64,000 bases of DNA, from the NCBI RefSeq assembly GCF_001598335.1, contig NZ_BCYT01000010.1, forward strand, positions 1 through 64,000, given 5' to 3'. Under the pieces are notes generated by a model. It had not been told where the DNA came from. It saw only the letters and a program-made list of their open reading frames with translations, and searched no databases. This stretch comes from Sphingobium abikonense NBRC 16140 (lineage in GTDB: Bacteria; Pseudomonadota; Alphaproteobacteria; Sphingomonadales; Sphingomonadaceae). Shown here one piece after another: positions 41,159 through 53,360 of this stretch. The position numbers and the translations under genes were made by a program. Every line of letters begins with the position of its first letter. The stretch's first letter is position 1.

Positions 41159-41983
41159 ATGGAAGCAGCGAAGACGAAAAGGGAAACATGCGCGCTATCG
41201 CTGCACCAGCTGACGGTTCTTGACGCGACCCCTGCGCGCCTTGTTGAACTTGCCGCGCGGACAGGCTGCCCGCATATTTGCCTCTTCACATTTGTGCCCG
41301 CTGCCGCGCAGGGGCGCTATCCGCTCGTTACCGCCGGTGACGTGCCGGCGCTCAGAGCGCAGATGGCGCATGCGCAGGTGACGGCGGCCAATCTCGAAGT
41401 CTTCCCCCTCGATGGTCGCGAGGATTCCGATGCTTTCGCACGCGCACTTGATGTCGGCGCACATTTAGGCGCGACGCGTGCAACGGCTCATATTCATGAC
41501 ATTGCCGACATAGATCAGGCGATTGAGCGGTTCGCTGCCTTTGCCGCTTTGGCGAAGCGCTTCGAGATTGTCGCCGGACTGGAATTCATGACCTTTTCGG
41601 CCATCAGCGGGATCCATGATGCAGCCCATATCATACGCCAAGCAGGGCAGGGCGCGCTGGTCTGCGACGCCCTGCATTTTTTTCGCGGCGGTGATACGGT
41701 TTCGGATGCTGCCGTGAACGCCGATCTTGTCTCCTATGTCCAGCTTTCTGACGGTCCTGCGCAATGTCCCGACGATGAGCGCTGGGCAGAAGCCGTCAAG
41801 ACACGCCAATTGCCTGGCGAAGGCGCGCTGCCACTTCATGATCTGATGCGCGTGCTTCCGGGCGTCGCGCTGGTCGAGGTGGAAGTGCCGCGACTGGTTG
41901 ACCGTCTGGCCGGAAAGTCAGACCTGGATCGCGCGCAAGACGCCGTTGACGCCTGCCGAGCCGTACTGACCTTGGAGGCGTGA
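41159..41983 (+). CDS. Sugar phosphate isomerase/epimerase-like TIM-barrel protein
   Basis: A 274-residue xylose-isomerase-like TIM barrel (PF01261). Candidate metal ligands are the Glu of AGLEFMTF, the Asp and His of VCDALHFFRGGD, and the Glu of LPGEGALPL, with VEVEVP near the end. Members isomerise or epimerise sugars, inosose and related compounds, and some cleave or isomerise 2-keto cyclic intermediates. An in-frame GTG at 41150 is a weaker start than ATG 41159. It is single, directly behind operator H, and converges on the beta-galactosidase. Confidence 0.85.
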   Translation: MEAAKTKRETCALSLHQLTVLDATPARLVELAARTGCPHICLFTFVPAAAQGRYPLVTAGDVPALRAQMAHAQVTAANLEVFPLDGREDSDAFARALDVGAHLGATRATAHIHDIADIDQAIERFAAFAALAKRFEIVAGLEFMTFSAISGIHDAAHIIRQAGQGALVCDALHFFRGGDTVSDAAVNADLVSYVQLSDGPAQCPDDERWAEAVKTRQLPGEGALPLHDLMRVLPGVALVEVEVPRLVDRLAGKSDLDRAQDAVDACRAVLTLEA

Positions 41984-42006
41984 ACGGGAGAGACGGGCGC
42001 TGATAT

Positions 42007-45264
<3,258 letters not shown>

Positions 45265-45365
45265 TTATGGCGGACATTCGTTACCGCCCTATTTGTAGGA
45301 CAAGTTGACCCTGCCACAATATGGCTGTGTCGTTCAACATATGTAATCAAGGAGGGTTAGGCGCG

Positions 45366-45848
45366 CTATGCGTCGGCGGCTTGCACAGTCCTCGCCAGCA
45401 CGATCGCATCGATTCGGCGCAGCATCGCAACCAATTGCGCCCGTTCCGCTTGGGTGAACGAACCGAATATCTGCTCTTCCAGTGCAAGCGCCTGGGGGAC
45501 GATCGCCCGGTACAGAGCAGTGCCGGCGGTGCTCAGCATCAGCAGGTGCGACCGCTGATCGGCTGGGTTTGGCGTCCTTTGCAACAGGTCGCGGTCGATC
45601 AGGGCGCTTGCGGCGCGGCTCACCGTCACCTTGTCCATCCGCGTTTTCAGACCGATTGCCTGCTGCGTCACGCCATCGGGATGTTCGGCCACCACCGCGA
45701 CCACGCGCCATTCGGGAATGCGCAGCCCGAACGCCTCCTCATAGGCGCTGGCGACCGCGTCGCTCACCAGATTGGTCGTGAACGACAGGCGATAGGGCAG
45801 AAAAGCGTCAAGCCGCAAGGAGGCGATGGTCATGACCAAGGCTATCAT
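45366..45848 (-). CDS. MarR-family regulator of the homogentisate operon
   Basis: A 160-residue winged-helix MarR regulator. The DNA-binding part includes WRVVAVVAEHPDGVTQQAIGLKTRMDKVTVSRAASALIDRDLLQR and the wing NPADQRSH. ATG 45848 has GGGAGGTG 8 bp upstream; an in-frame TTG at 45866 would overlap that ribosome binding site. It diverges from hmgA, whose -35 box starts at the next base after the MarR start codon. HmgR/HpaR-type MarR proteins sense homogentisate-related acids, which fits the position. Confidence 0.88.
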   Translation of the reverse strand: MIALVMTIASLRLDAFLPYRLSFTTNLVSDAVASAYEEAFGLRIPEWRVVAVVAEHPDGVTQQAIGLKTRMDKVTVSRAASALIDRDLLQRTPNPADQRSHLLMLSTAGTALYRAIVPQALALEEQIFGSFTQAERAQLVAMLRRIDAIVLARTVQAADA

Positions 45849-45876
45849 TTGACACACCTCCCGCAAAGCCTATATT
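45849..45876 (+). promoter_or_regulatory. hmgA promoter (TTGACA-N16-TATATT)
   Basis: A near-consensus sigma-70 promoter: -35 TTGACA at 45849-45854 and -10 TATATT at 45871-45876, 16 bp apart. Transcription would start near 45883, about 23 bp before the hmgA ATG. The dyad at 45878-45891 covers the start point. Confidence 0.8.
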
Positions 45877-45877
45877 G

Positions 45878-45891
45878 GTTGCATATGAAAC
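45878..45891. promoter_or_regulatory. Predicted MarR operator (GTTGCATATGAAAC)
   Basis: A 14-bp dyad around CATATG, with six of seven positions complementary, lying directly after the -10 box of the hmgA promoter and in the region shared with the divergent marR gene. MarR proteins typically bind such TTG..CAA-like dyads at start sites, so repression by blocking polymerase is expected. Confidence 0.65.
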
Positions 45892-45905
45892 TATAGGAGA
45901 GGGCG

Positions 45906-47237
45906 ATGCTCAGTCCGGATCCAGATGGCATATCGGCCGGGATGACCCCCGGCTTTGCCAATCATGTCGTGATGGAGGCCGTGTCCGGCGCTGTCCCGGT
46001 CGGCCGCAACTCACCGCAAAAGACCCCCTTCGGCCTCTATGCCGAGCAGCTTTCCGGCACGGCCTTCACCGCCCCGCGCGCGGACAACCGCCGTAGCTGG
46101 CTTTATCGTTTGCGACCCACGGCTCAGCATGGGGCCTATCGTCCTTATCCTGGCGCGCGACATTTCGCCTCTGCGCCTTTCTCCGACCTGCCGCCTTCTC
46201 CCAATCGCCTGCGCTGGGATCCGCTGCCGATACCAGCCGAGCCGACGGACTTCATAGACGGTATCGTCACCTATTGCGGCAATGGTGATGTCACCGCAGC
46301 CGCCGGCTTCGCCGTCCATCTTTATGCCTGCAACCGTTCGATGGACGCTCGCGCCTTCTTCAATGCCGATGGCGAGATGCTGATCGTCCCGCAACAGGGC
46401 ACTCTGCGGATCACCACCGAACTTGGCCGGCTCGAGGTCGCGCCGCAGCAGATCGCGCTTATCCCGCGCGGCGTTCGCTTTCAGGTCACGCCCCTGGACG
46501 GAGTGGCGCGCGGCTATATCTGCGAAAATTATGGCGCGCTGTTCCGTCTGCCCGAATTGGGGCCAATCGGCGCCAACGGCCTTGCGAACGCCCGCGATTT
46601 CGAAACCGCGGCCGCCTGGTTCGAAGATGTCGACGCGCCGTTCGAACTGATCCAAAAATTTCAGGGCCATTTATGGGCGACGCGCTTGCCCCATTCCCCG
46701 TTCGATGTGGTTGGCTGGCACGGCAATCTTGCTCCATGCCGCTATGATCTGCGCCGTTTCAACACCATCAACACGGTCAGCTATGATCATCCCGATCCCT
46801 CGATCTTCACGGTGCTGACCAGCCCCAGCGATACGCCTGGCGTGGCCAATTGCGACTTTGTCATCTTTCCGCCGCGATGGATGGTGGCCGAAGATACGTT
46901 CCGCCCGCCCTGGTTCCATCGCAATGTGATGAGCGAATTCATGGGGCTCGTGACCGGCGCCTATGATGCGAAGGCCGGTGGGTTCGCGCCGGGCGGCGCA
47001 TCGCTGCATAACCAGATGGCCAGCCACGGCCCCGACCGCACCAGTTACGAAAATGCCGTCGCCGCGTCGCTCGCTCCGCATAAGATAGAGGCGACCATGG
47101 CCTTCATGTTTGAAGGCCGCCTGCCTTTCCGCCCCACCCGCTTCGCCGCCGAGGCCGATTTCGCGCAGCGCGATTATGACGCCTGCTGGTCGGGCTTCGC
47201 CAAGGCGCGCCTGCCCGTCCAAGGAGACAATATGTGA
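45906..47237 (+). CDS. hmgA: Homogentisate 1,2-dioxygenase
   Basis: A 443-residue homogentisate dioxygenase, which opens the ring of homogentisate to maleylacetoacetate in tyrosine and phenylalanine breakdown. Hallmarks are [12 protein letters not shown] near the start, [21 protein letters not shown], and the iron ligands H338 and E344 in FHRNVMSEF and H374 in SHGPD. AGGAGAG precedes ATG 45906. Its stop overlaps the GTG start of fahA. Transcribed from the promoter at 45849 under the divergent MarR protein. Confidence 0.97.
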   Translation: MLSPDPDGISAGMTPGFANHVVMEAVSGAVPVGRNSPQKTPFGLYAEQLSGTAFTAPRADNRRSWLYRLRPTAQHGAYRPYPGARHFASAPFSDLPPSPNRLRWDPLPIPAEPTDFIDGIVTYCGNGDVTAAAGFAVHLYACNRSMDARAFFNADGEMLIVPQQGTLRITTELGRLEVAPQQIALIPRGVRFQVTPLDGVARGYICENYGALFRLPELGPIGANGLANARDFETAAAWFEDVDAPFELIQKFQGHLWATRLPHSPFDVVGWHGNLAPCRYDLRRFNTINTVSYDHPDPSIFTVLTSPSDTPGVANCDFVIFPPRWMVAEDTFRPPWFHRNVMSEFMGLVTGAYDAKAGGFAPGGASLHNQMASHGPDRTSYENAVAASLAPHKIEATMAFMFEGRLPFRPTRFAAEADFAQRDYDACWSGFAKARLPVQGDNM

Positions 47238-48526
47238 CCGCCATTGACGAAACCCACGCCATCGACCTGCCATGCTGGGTCGACAGCGCCATCGGCCATC
47301 CAGATTTTCCGGTGCAAAATCTGCCGCTCGGCATTTTTTCTCTGGGCGATGGCGCAGCCCGTCCCGGCGTTGCGATCGGCGACCATATTCTTGATCTTTC
47401 CGCTATAGGCGATCGACTGCCCGACGCCGTTAAGCCTTTGCTCGACGATGACAGCCTGAACCGCATATTGGCGCTGCCAGTCGCGGACCGGGTCGCGCTG
47501 CGCCATGCGCTTTCGCGCCTGCTCTGTGATCGGGACGCGCAACCTGCCTTTACGCCGGCGCTTCACGCCCAGGCGGATTGCATCCTCCACTTGCCCGCTC
47601 GCATCGGCGATTATACCGACTTTTATGTCGGCATTCATCATGCCACCAATGTCGGCACCTTGTTCCGCCCTGACAATCCGCTGCTGCCCAACTATAAATA
47701 TGTGCCGATCGGCTATCATGGGCGTGCGTCTTCGGTGCGGCCATCAGGCGTGCCGGTGGTGCGGCCAAAGGGTCAGTCAAAGGCCCCCGATGCCGCCGAA
47801 CCGCGGTTTGGCCCGAGCGCGCGGCTGGACTATGAACTGGAACTGGGCATCTGGATCGGGCAGGGCAATGAACTGGGTGATCCCATTCCGGTTCAGAACG
47901 CGGCCGACCATATTGCGGGCTTCTGCCTGCTCAACGACTGGTCGGCAAGAGATTTCCAGGCGTGGGAATATGTGCCGCTCGGGCCGTTCCTCGCCAAGAA
48001 TTTCCATTCGACCATTTCCCCTTGGGTGATAACACCCGAAGCGCTCGCGCCCTTCCGTCAGGCGCAGCCCGCCCGGCCGCAGGGCGACCCAGCGCCCTTG
48101 CCCTATCTGCTCGACGCGCAGGATCAGCGTCATGGCGGACTGGCGCTTGACCTCGCCGTCTCCATCCGCACTGCGAAAATGCGGGACGCCGGAATGCCGC
48201 CCTTCCGCCTCAGCCAGAGCCGGGCCGAGGCCATGTACTGGACGGCGGCGCAGATCGTCACCCACCATGCCTCCAATGGTTGTAACCTGACGCCGGGCGA
48301 CCTGCTGGGCACCGGGACGATCTCGGGACCGGACCAGGGATCGCTTGGCAGTCTGCTGGAGGTGACTCAGGGCGGCAAAACGCCCGTCACCCTGCCGTCC
48401 GGCGAACGTCGCAGCTTTCTGGAGGATGGCGACGAAGTGCTGCTGGAGGCGCGCGCCCATCGCGAGGGGTTTGCGTCCATCGGCTTTGGGGAATGCCGCG
48501 CCACCATCCTGCCCGCCCGCGCATAA
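47234..48526 (+). CDS. fahA: Fumarylacetoacetase
   Basis: A 430-residue fumarylacetoacetate hydrolase, the last step of homogentisate breakdown, giving fumarate and acetoacetate. It has the N-terminal domain [16 protein letters not shown] segment ([17 protein letters not shown]), [13 protein letters not shown] with the catalytic His, IGYHGRASS and the metal-binding ELELGIWIG. The start is GTG 47234, overlapping the hmgA stop. The middle enzyme of the route, maleylacetoacetate isomerase, is not coded in the operon. Confidence 0.97.
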   Translation: MTAIDETHAIDLPCWVDSAIGHPDFPVQNLPLGIFSLGDGAARPGVAIGDHILDLSAIGDRLPDAVKPLLDDDSLNRILALPVADRVALRHALSRLLCDRDAQPAFTPALHAQADCILHLPARIGDYTDFYVGIHHATNVGTLFRPDNPLLPNYKYVPIGYHGRASSVRPSGVPVVRPKGQSKAPDAAEPRFGPSARLDYELELGIWIGQGNELGDPIPVQNAADHIAGFCLLNDWSARDFQAWEYVPLGPFLAKNFHSTISPWVITPEALAPFRQAQPARPQGDPAPLPYLLDAQDQRHGGLALDLAVSIRTAKMRDAGMPPFRLSQSRAEAMYWTAAQIVTHHASNGCNLTPGDLLGTGTISGPDQGSLGSLLEVTQGGKTPVTLPSGERRSFLEDGDEVLLEARAHREGFASIGFGECRATILPARA

Positions 48527-48532
48527 GAAAAT

Positions 48533-48560
48533 GGCTCCACCGGCATGTGCCGGCGGAGCC
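48533..48560 (+). terminator. Hairpin after fahA
   Basis: GGCTCCACCGGCA (48533-48545) pairs with TGCCGGCGGAGCC (48548-48560) over 13 positions with one mismatch. It begins 7 bp after the fahA stop. No T-run follows, so termination efficiency is uncertain. The rest of the gap to the sigma factor gene shows nothing else recognisable. Confidence 0.6.
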
Positions 48561-48748
48561 GAGGTTCAGGGAGGGTCACTCCAAAGGGGGGAAGGAGTGA
48601 CGGGGTTACAATAGCCGCCCAGCATGAATGTTCCATGACTGCCGCGATCGGCATGGCGCACCATCGTCATTTTGCGGTCTGGCGCCTGTCATCGCGCTGA
48701 CTTCGACCCGTCATCAAAATGTATGGCCGCCTTTCTAGATGGCCGCGC

Positions 48749-49243
48749 ATGAACCTGTCGAACCTCGCAATGCGCAAGAGTGTGTCGAGCCTGTCCTGGA
48801 CCCGGCTACGCTCCCAGGTCGCGCGCATGACGCGCCGCGACGATGCGGAAGATTTGTTGCATGACGCCTGGGTCGCAAGCGCTTCGCGCGACGCCGGCCC
48901 TGACAATGCTGACGCCTTCATCGCCCGAACGGCGGCCAATCGCGGTATTGACGCCTATCGCCGCGAACAGCGTTGGGGACTGGTGGGGGATGACGCCTTC
49001 GCCCTCATAGCCGACCATAGTCCCTTGCAGGACGAAGTGCTGATCGCGCGCCAGCGCTTGGAACGCGTGCGCGCCGGCGTCGAACAGCTTAGCCCCCGCA
49101 CACGCCAGATTTTCTTGATGTATCGGCTCGAGGGTCGTAAATATCGCGAGATCGCCCAGCAATTGGGGATCAGCCAGAGCGCCGTGGAAAAACATATTGC
49201 GCGGGCCATGGCCCATCTGGCCGAGTGGATGGAGAATTGGTGA
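48749..49243 (+). CDS. ECF-type (FecI-like) RNA polymerase sigma factor
   Basis: A small sigma-70 factor of about 164 residues. Region 2 contains RMTRRDDAEDLLHDAWV and region 4 contains LSPRTRQIFLMYRLEGRKYREIAQQLGISQSAVEKHIARAMAHL. ATG 48749 is chosen because it leaves the usual short lead before region 2; ATG 48719 is also in frame and neither has a good ribosome binding site. The FecR-like gene starts 5 bp later and a TonB receptor follows, the standard cell-surface signalling order. Confidence 0.92.
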   Translation: MNLSNLAMRKSVSSLSWTRLRSQVARMTRRDDAEDLLHDAWVASASRDAGPDNADAFIARTAANRGIDAYRREQRWGLVGDDAFALIADHSPLQDEVLIARQRLERVRAGVEQLSPRTRQIFLMYRLEGRKYREIAQQLGISQSAVEKHIARAMAHLAEWMENW

Positions 49244-49247
49244 CGTG

Positions 49248-50168
49248 ATGTTCCGCGGCAAGCCGGACACGGTAGACCGGCAGGCGGCGAACTGGCTGGC
49301 GCGTCTTCACGCCGACACCCGATCGGCGCAGGATGAAGCAGGGTTTCGCGCATGGCTGGCCGCCGATGCCACACACGCGCGCGCATTCGACCGGGCCTCC
49401 GCCATCTGGGACGCTGTCGGCGGTCTGCGCGCCGACCCGCCCCGCCCGCATGTGGCGCGAGGCATGTCACGCCGCGCCGTCATGGCCGGCGGCGTAGGAC
49501 TGATGCTGACGGGCGGCCTGTCCCTTGGCTGGCAACAGGCGCGCGCCGGTGTATTTGAAACAGGCGTGGGGGAACAGCGTCGCTTCATCCTGGATGATGG
49601 CACGCGCATCATGCTCGACACCGATACTCGCGTCCGGTTTCGCGCCCGAGACAGCGAGCGTCGCCTGTCTCTGCAATCCGGCAGGGTCAGCCTGGACATT
49701 GCGCGTGATCCTCGGCCATTCGTGATTGACGCCGGTTCTCGTAGCGCCGTTGCGCAAGCCGCCAAGCTGGACGTGCGACGGGACCAGGATCAGGTGGCAT
49801 TCACGGCCCTGCAAGGCAGCGCGCGCGTAAATGCGCCGGTCCGTCCGGTCCTGTTGGCTGCCGGACAACGGATCGCCATGGCGCAGGGACGGGAGGATCG
49901 GCTCGATCGGCCGGAGCTTGACGATCTGACCGCCTGGCAAAGCGGTCGCTTGGCTTTTCGCGACGAAACTCTGGCGCAGGCGACGGCGGAAATGAACCGC
50001 TACGCCGACCGACCTCTGCTGGTGTCCGATCCGCAGGCGGCCTCCCTGCGCCTGAGCGGCGTCTATCGCATCGGTGATCCGGATGCCTTTGCGCGCTCCC
50101 TCGCCCTTTTGCTGCCGGTTGACGTGTCATCCGAAAAGGACGCGATCCGAATTTCGGCTGCTCGATAA
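49248..50168 (+). CDS. FecR-like anti-sigma factor/transmembrane sensor
   Basis: A 306-residue FecR-type protein. The cytoplasmic N-terminal domain (DUF4880 type: AANWLARLHADT...FRAWLAADATHARAFDRASAIWDAV) is followed by one membrane segment (AVMAGGVGLMLTGGLSL) and the periplasmic FecR domain (FETGVGEQRRFILDDGTRIMLDTDTRV). It should hold or activate the adjacent ECF factor according to the state of the receptor downstream. GTG 49245 is an equally spaced alternative start. Confidence 0.91.
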   Translation: MFRGKPDTVDRQAANWLARLHADTRSAQDEAGFRAWLAADATHARAFDRASAIWDAVGGLRADPPRPHVARGMSRRAVMAGGVGLMLTGGLSLGWQQARAGVFETGVGEQRRFILDDGTRIMLDTDTRVRFRARDSERRLSLQSGRVSLDIARDPRPFVIDAGSRSAVAQAAKLDVRRDQDQVAFTALQGSARVNAPVRPVLLAAGQRIAMAQGREDRLDRPELDDLTAWQSGRLAFRDETLAQATAEMNRYADRPLLVSDPQAASLRLSGVYRIGDPDAFARSLALLLPVDVSSEKDAIRISAAR

Positions 50169-50222
50169 AAAATTTTCCCGATCAGGTGGGGAATCTCCGA
50201 CCTCAGGCGACGAGGGAGGAGA

Positions 50223-50241
50223 GGCGCTCGCGGGGAGCGCC
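50223..50241 (+). promoter_or_regulatory. Small hairpin in the leader of the third receptor gene
   Basis: GGCGCTC (50223-50229) pairs with GAGCGCC (50235-50241) around a 5-base loop, 18 bp before the receptor start. It could affect mRNA stability or translation; no other element is clear in the 91-bp gap between fecR and the receptor. Confidence 0.3.
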
Positions 50242-50259
50242 CGAACGGGGACATATTGC

Positions 50260-53200
50260 ATGATCAACTCCAAACGGCAGCTCCGCCGATCGGCGGAGCT
50301 GGCCCTGACCCTTTGCGCCATCGCCATCCCGGCCGCCGGCCAGGCCCAGCAGGCGGATCGGCGCGTGCAGGTCCGCATCGCGGCGCAGCCGATGGATCGC
50401 GCGCTTGAACAGCTTGCACGCCAAAGCGGCCAAGACATCCTCTTCACCCGCGCGGCCGTGGCCGGCCGCACCGCGCCGGCCCTGTCGGGCGTCTATGATG
50501 CGCAAACCGCATTGCGCCGGCTCACCGCTGGCACCGGACTGACGATCGTGCAGGATCGCGCGGGGGCGCTGATCGTGCGCCCTCAGTCGGCGGCGGCCGC
50601 TCAAACGCCGGCAGGCGCGACTGATATAACGGCGCAGGGTAGCGATATCATCGTCACCGCACGTTTTTCCGACGGTGTCGGCCGCTCGCTGGACGTGAAG
50701 CGCAATGCGGATTCGATCGCGGATGCAATCGTCGCTGCCGACATTGGCAAGCTGCCGGCCTTCAACGTTGCCGAGGCGCTGCAACGCGTGCCGGGCGTCA
50801 CCATTGTGCGCGAAGCGGGCGAAGGACAGTTCATCAGCGTACGGGGTCTTGGCCCCAACTTTCAGGCCGTGACCTTCGACGGCATGCCGCTCGCCTATAA
50901 TGAAAATATTCGCAATTCTGGCCAGTCCGGCCGCCAGTTCCGGCTTCAGGTGCTGCCCGCCACCCTGATCGACAGCATCGTCGTCATCAAGTCGCCCACC
51001 GCCGACCTGGTGGAAAGCGGCATCGGATCGACCGTTGATATCCGCCTCATCAACCCGCTCGATCGCGACTCCTTCATCGCGGCCAATGCCTACGGCGGCT
51101 ATGAGGAGCGGACCGACACGCTGAACCCCAATGGCACGCTGTCGGCCGGCTGGCACAATGCAGACAAGACGTTCGGCCTGCTGGCCGGCGTCTCCTATTC
51201 CAAACGCAAGGTCCAGTTCGACCGGCTGCGTTTTGGCTGGCAGGACGTCGATATCGAAGGGCTGGGCACAGTGCGCGCGCCCGGTGATATTCAGCCCTAT
51301 CTGGAAACCGAGGATCGCGAGCGCATCAGCGCGGTTCTGGGCATGCAATGGCGACCCGCGTCCAATGTCGAAGTCGACATTGACGGGCTATATTCCAAGT
51401 TCAACAATCAAGTGACCGAACGGCGCCTGAGCTATTATATCGGCAGCCAGATCGCCAACCTTGATGTGTCGAGCGCCGTGGTCGAGGATGGCCGGCTCGT
51501 AGCGGGCACGATCAATGGCGCGCGTATTCGCAACTACAGCGAATATATGGATCAGTCGCACGAAAATCTGCAACTCAATGCCAAGCTGAAGCTCGACCTG
51601 GGCGGCTGGCAGGTCGAGCCGCGCGTCAGCTATGCCAAGGCCCGCAGCGATCTCGATACCCCGATCCAGCGCGTTCAGTATCGCACGGCCAATGGCGCGG
51701 GCGGCAACCTGACGTTCGACATCAGCAACGACGTCGTTGGCGACAAGCGGATCACTTCGCTCTATTCCGACCTTGATCTGACCGATCCCTCCGCAATGCC
51801 GTTCGAAAGCTTCGCGGTGCGGCCGATCAATTCGGTGGATGAAGACAAGAGTTTCGTCCTCAACGTCAAGCGCGACCTCGATTTTGGTCTTGGTGGTTTT
51901 CGCCTCACCAAATTGCTTTTTGGCGGCCAGCTGTCGGATCGGTATCGCGATTATCAGCGCCGCGATCGCAGTGGCACTGTCTTGCGCGATGGCTTCGATC
52001 GGACCGACGCTTTTCTGCAGTATCCCGTCCCGTCCAACGCCTTTGACCAGTCGATCGTCAATCGCCAGCCCTGGAGCAATGTCGACTGGTCGTTGTTCAA
52101 CGCTGCCTACACGCTGGGCAGCGAATATGACGGCGTCAGCCCCGATGCCTATGATCTGGAACCGACCGCCGCCGATCTCCAGAATTCCTATCGTATCGAT
52201 GAGGATATTGCGGCGGGCTATGGACGACTCGATTTCGAATCCATCGTGGGCAACGTGCCTGTCACCGGGAATATCGGCCTGCGCTATGTCCGCACCAAGA
52301 CGCAGGTGCGCGGCACGACGATTTCGCCAGTCCCCGATGGCGAAGGCGGGGTGACCACCGAAGTCACGCCTGTCACGACCCGCGCCAGCTATGCCGAATT
52401 CCTGCCCAGCGCGAACGCGACGTTCAAATTCACCGACAATGTGCAACTGCGCCTTGGCGTCGCGCGCACCATGACCCGGCCGTCGCTTTCGGAACTGCGC
52501 AATTCGATCAACACCAACAGCGTTACGGTCACGAACATCTATAATCTGGGCGCAGCCGCGCTGGATGACCCGGACCTCAACCTCACCGCCGCTGCCGGCA
52601 ATCCCAATCTGCGACCCTATACGTCGTGGAACTTCGACATGTCGTTCGAATGGTATTTCGACAGGTTCGGGGCCTTCACCGCCGCGGCCTTCCACAAGGA
52701 CATCAGCGATTATATCGCATCGGACTTCGAAACGCGCACCTTGGCCTTTGCGGTCAACGACGGATCGACGCTGCCGGTCGACATATTGGTGGCGACGCCC
52801 ACCAATGTGGGCGATGCGACAATCACCGGCATCGAATTTGGCTATACCAACAAATTGCCCTTCGGCCTTGGTGTGACCGCAACCGCGACCTTCGCCACCA
52901 CGAAGCTGGAACTCGATACATCGACTGTGGGAACCCAGTCGGCCGGTATCCAGGGGGTGTCCGACGTCAGCTATTCGATCACCCCCTTCTTTGAATCCGG
53001 GCCATTCGAATTCAATGTCAGCTACACCTATCGCAGCAGCTACATGACGGATTCGGGCGCGAATGTGACATCGCTGCCGACAGCGGAAGACGTCGTGGCC
53101 TATTATCAAAAGGGCTTTGGCATCGTTGATCTGGGCGCAAGCTACCAGTTGCGGCCCAATGTCGAACTGTTCCTCCAGGCGGTGAACATCCTTGACGAGC

Positions 53201-53292
53201 GGCAGGTTTCCTATGCCGGAACGGCAGCGGAGGTCAGCGAAATCCACACGTTCGGCCGCACCCTGAATGTGGGTGTGCGGGCGAAATTCTGA
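50260..53292 (+). CDS. TonB-dependent transducer receptor with STN signalling domain
   Basis: A 1010-residue outer-membrane receptor. After a signal peptide (ending GQAQQ) comes a secretin/TonB short N-terminal domain at about 35-90 (VRIAAQPMDRALEQLARQSG, then LTAGTGLTIVQDRAGALIV), which contacts FecR. The TonB-box-like DIIVTARF, the plug (ALQRVPGVTIVREAGEGQFISVRGLGPNF) and a long barrel ending TFGRTLNVGVRAKF follow. The frame is open upstream into fecR, but ATG 50260 starts the signal peptide. The ligand is unknown; the enzyme gene behind it hints at a phosphorylated or ester compound. Confidence 0.94.
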   Translation: MINSKRQLRRSAELALTLCAIAIPAAGQAQQADRRVQVRIAAQPMDRALEQLARQSGQDILFTRAAVAGRTAPALSGVYDAQTALRRLTAGTGLTIVQDRAGALIVRPQSAAAAQTPAGATDITAQGSDIIVTARFSDGVGRSLDVKRNADSIADAIVAADIGKLPAFNVAEALQRVPGVTIVREAGEGQFISVRGLGPNFQAVTFDGMPLAYNENIRNSGQSGRQFRLQVLPATLIDSIVVIKSPTADLVESGIGSTVDIRLINPLDRDSFIAANAYGGYEERTDTLNPNGTLSAGWHNADKTFGLLAGVSYSKRKVQFDRLRFGWQDVDIEGLGTVRAPGDIQPYLETEDRERISAVLGMQWRPASNVEVDIDGLYSKFNNQVTERRLSYYIGSQIANLDVSSAVVEDGRLVAGTINGARIRNYSEYMDQSHENLQLNAKLKLDLGGWQVEPRVSYAKARSDLDTPIQRVQYRTANGAGGNLTFDISNDVVGDKRITSLYSDLDLTDPSAMPFESFAVRPINSVDEDKSFVLNVKRDLDFGLGGFRLTKLLFGGQLSDRYRDYQRRDRSGTVLRDGFDRTDAFLQYPVPSNAFDQSIVNRQPWSNVDWSLFNAAYTLGSEYDGVSPDAYDLEPTAADLQNSYRIDEDIAAGYGRLDFESIVGNVPVTGNIGLRYVRTKTQVRGTTISPVPDGEGGVTTEVTPVTTRASYAEFLPSANATFKFTDNVQLRLGVARTMTRPSLSELRNSINTNSVTVTNIYNLGAAALDDPDLNLTAAAGNPNLRPYTSWNFDMSFEWYFDRFGAFTAAAFHKDISDYIASDFETRTLAFAVNDGSTLPVDILVATPTNVGDATITGIEFGYTNKLPFGLGVTATATFATTKLELDTSTVGTQSAGIQGVSDVSYSITPFFESGPFEFNVSYTYRSSYMTDSGANVTSLPTAEDVVAYYQKGFGIVDLGASYQLRPNVELFLQAVNILDERQVSYAGTAAEVSEIHTFGRTLNVGVRAKF

Positions 53293-53304
53293 CGCGACTT
53301 GCCC

Positions 53305-53339
53305 ATGCGGCCCCGGGCATCACCTCGCCGGGGTCGCAT
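53305..53339 (+). terminator. Hairpin after the third receptor gene
   Basis: ATGCGGCCCCGG (53305-53316) pairs with CCGGGGTCGCAT (53328-53339) over 12 positions with one mismatch, around an 11-base loop, starting 13 bp after the receptor stop. No T-run follows, so some reading into the phosphoesterase gene is likely. Confidence 0.55.
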
Positions 53340-53360
53340 GACGCTGGGAGATTTCATGAG

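Noticed and set aside
51388-53247. A 619-codon open frame on the minus strand opposite the third receptor
   Set aside because: It is the antisense shadow of a TonB receptor with full plug and barrel motifs; its translation is low-complexity and matches no family.
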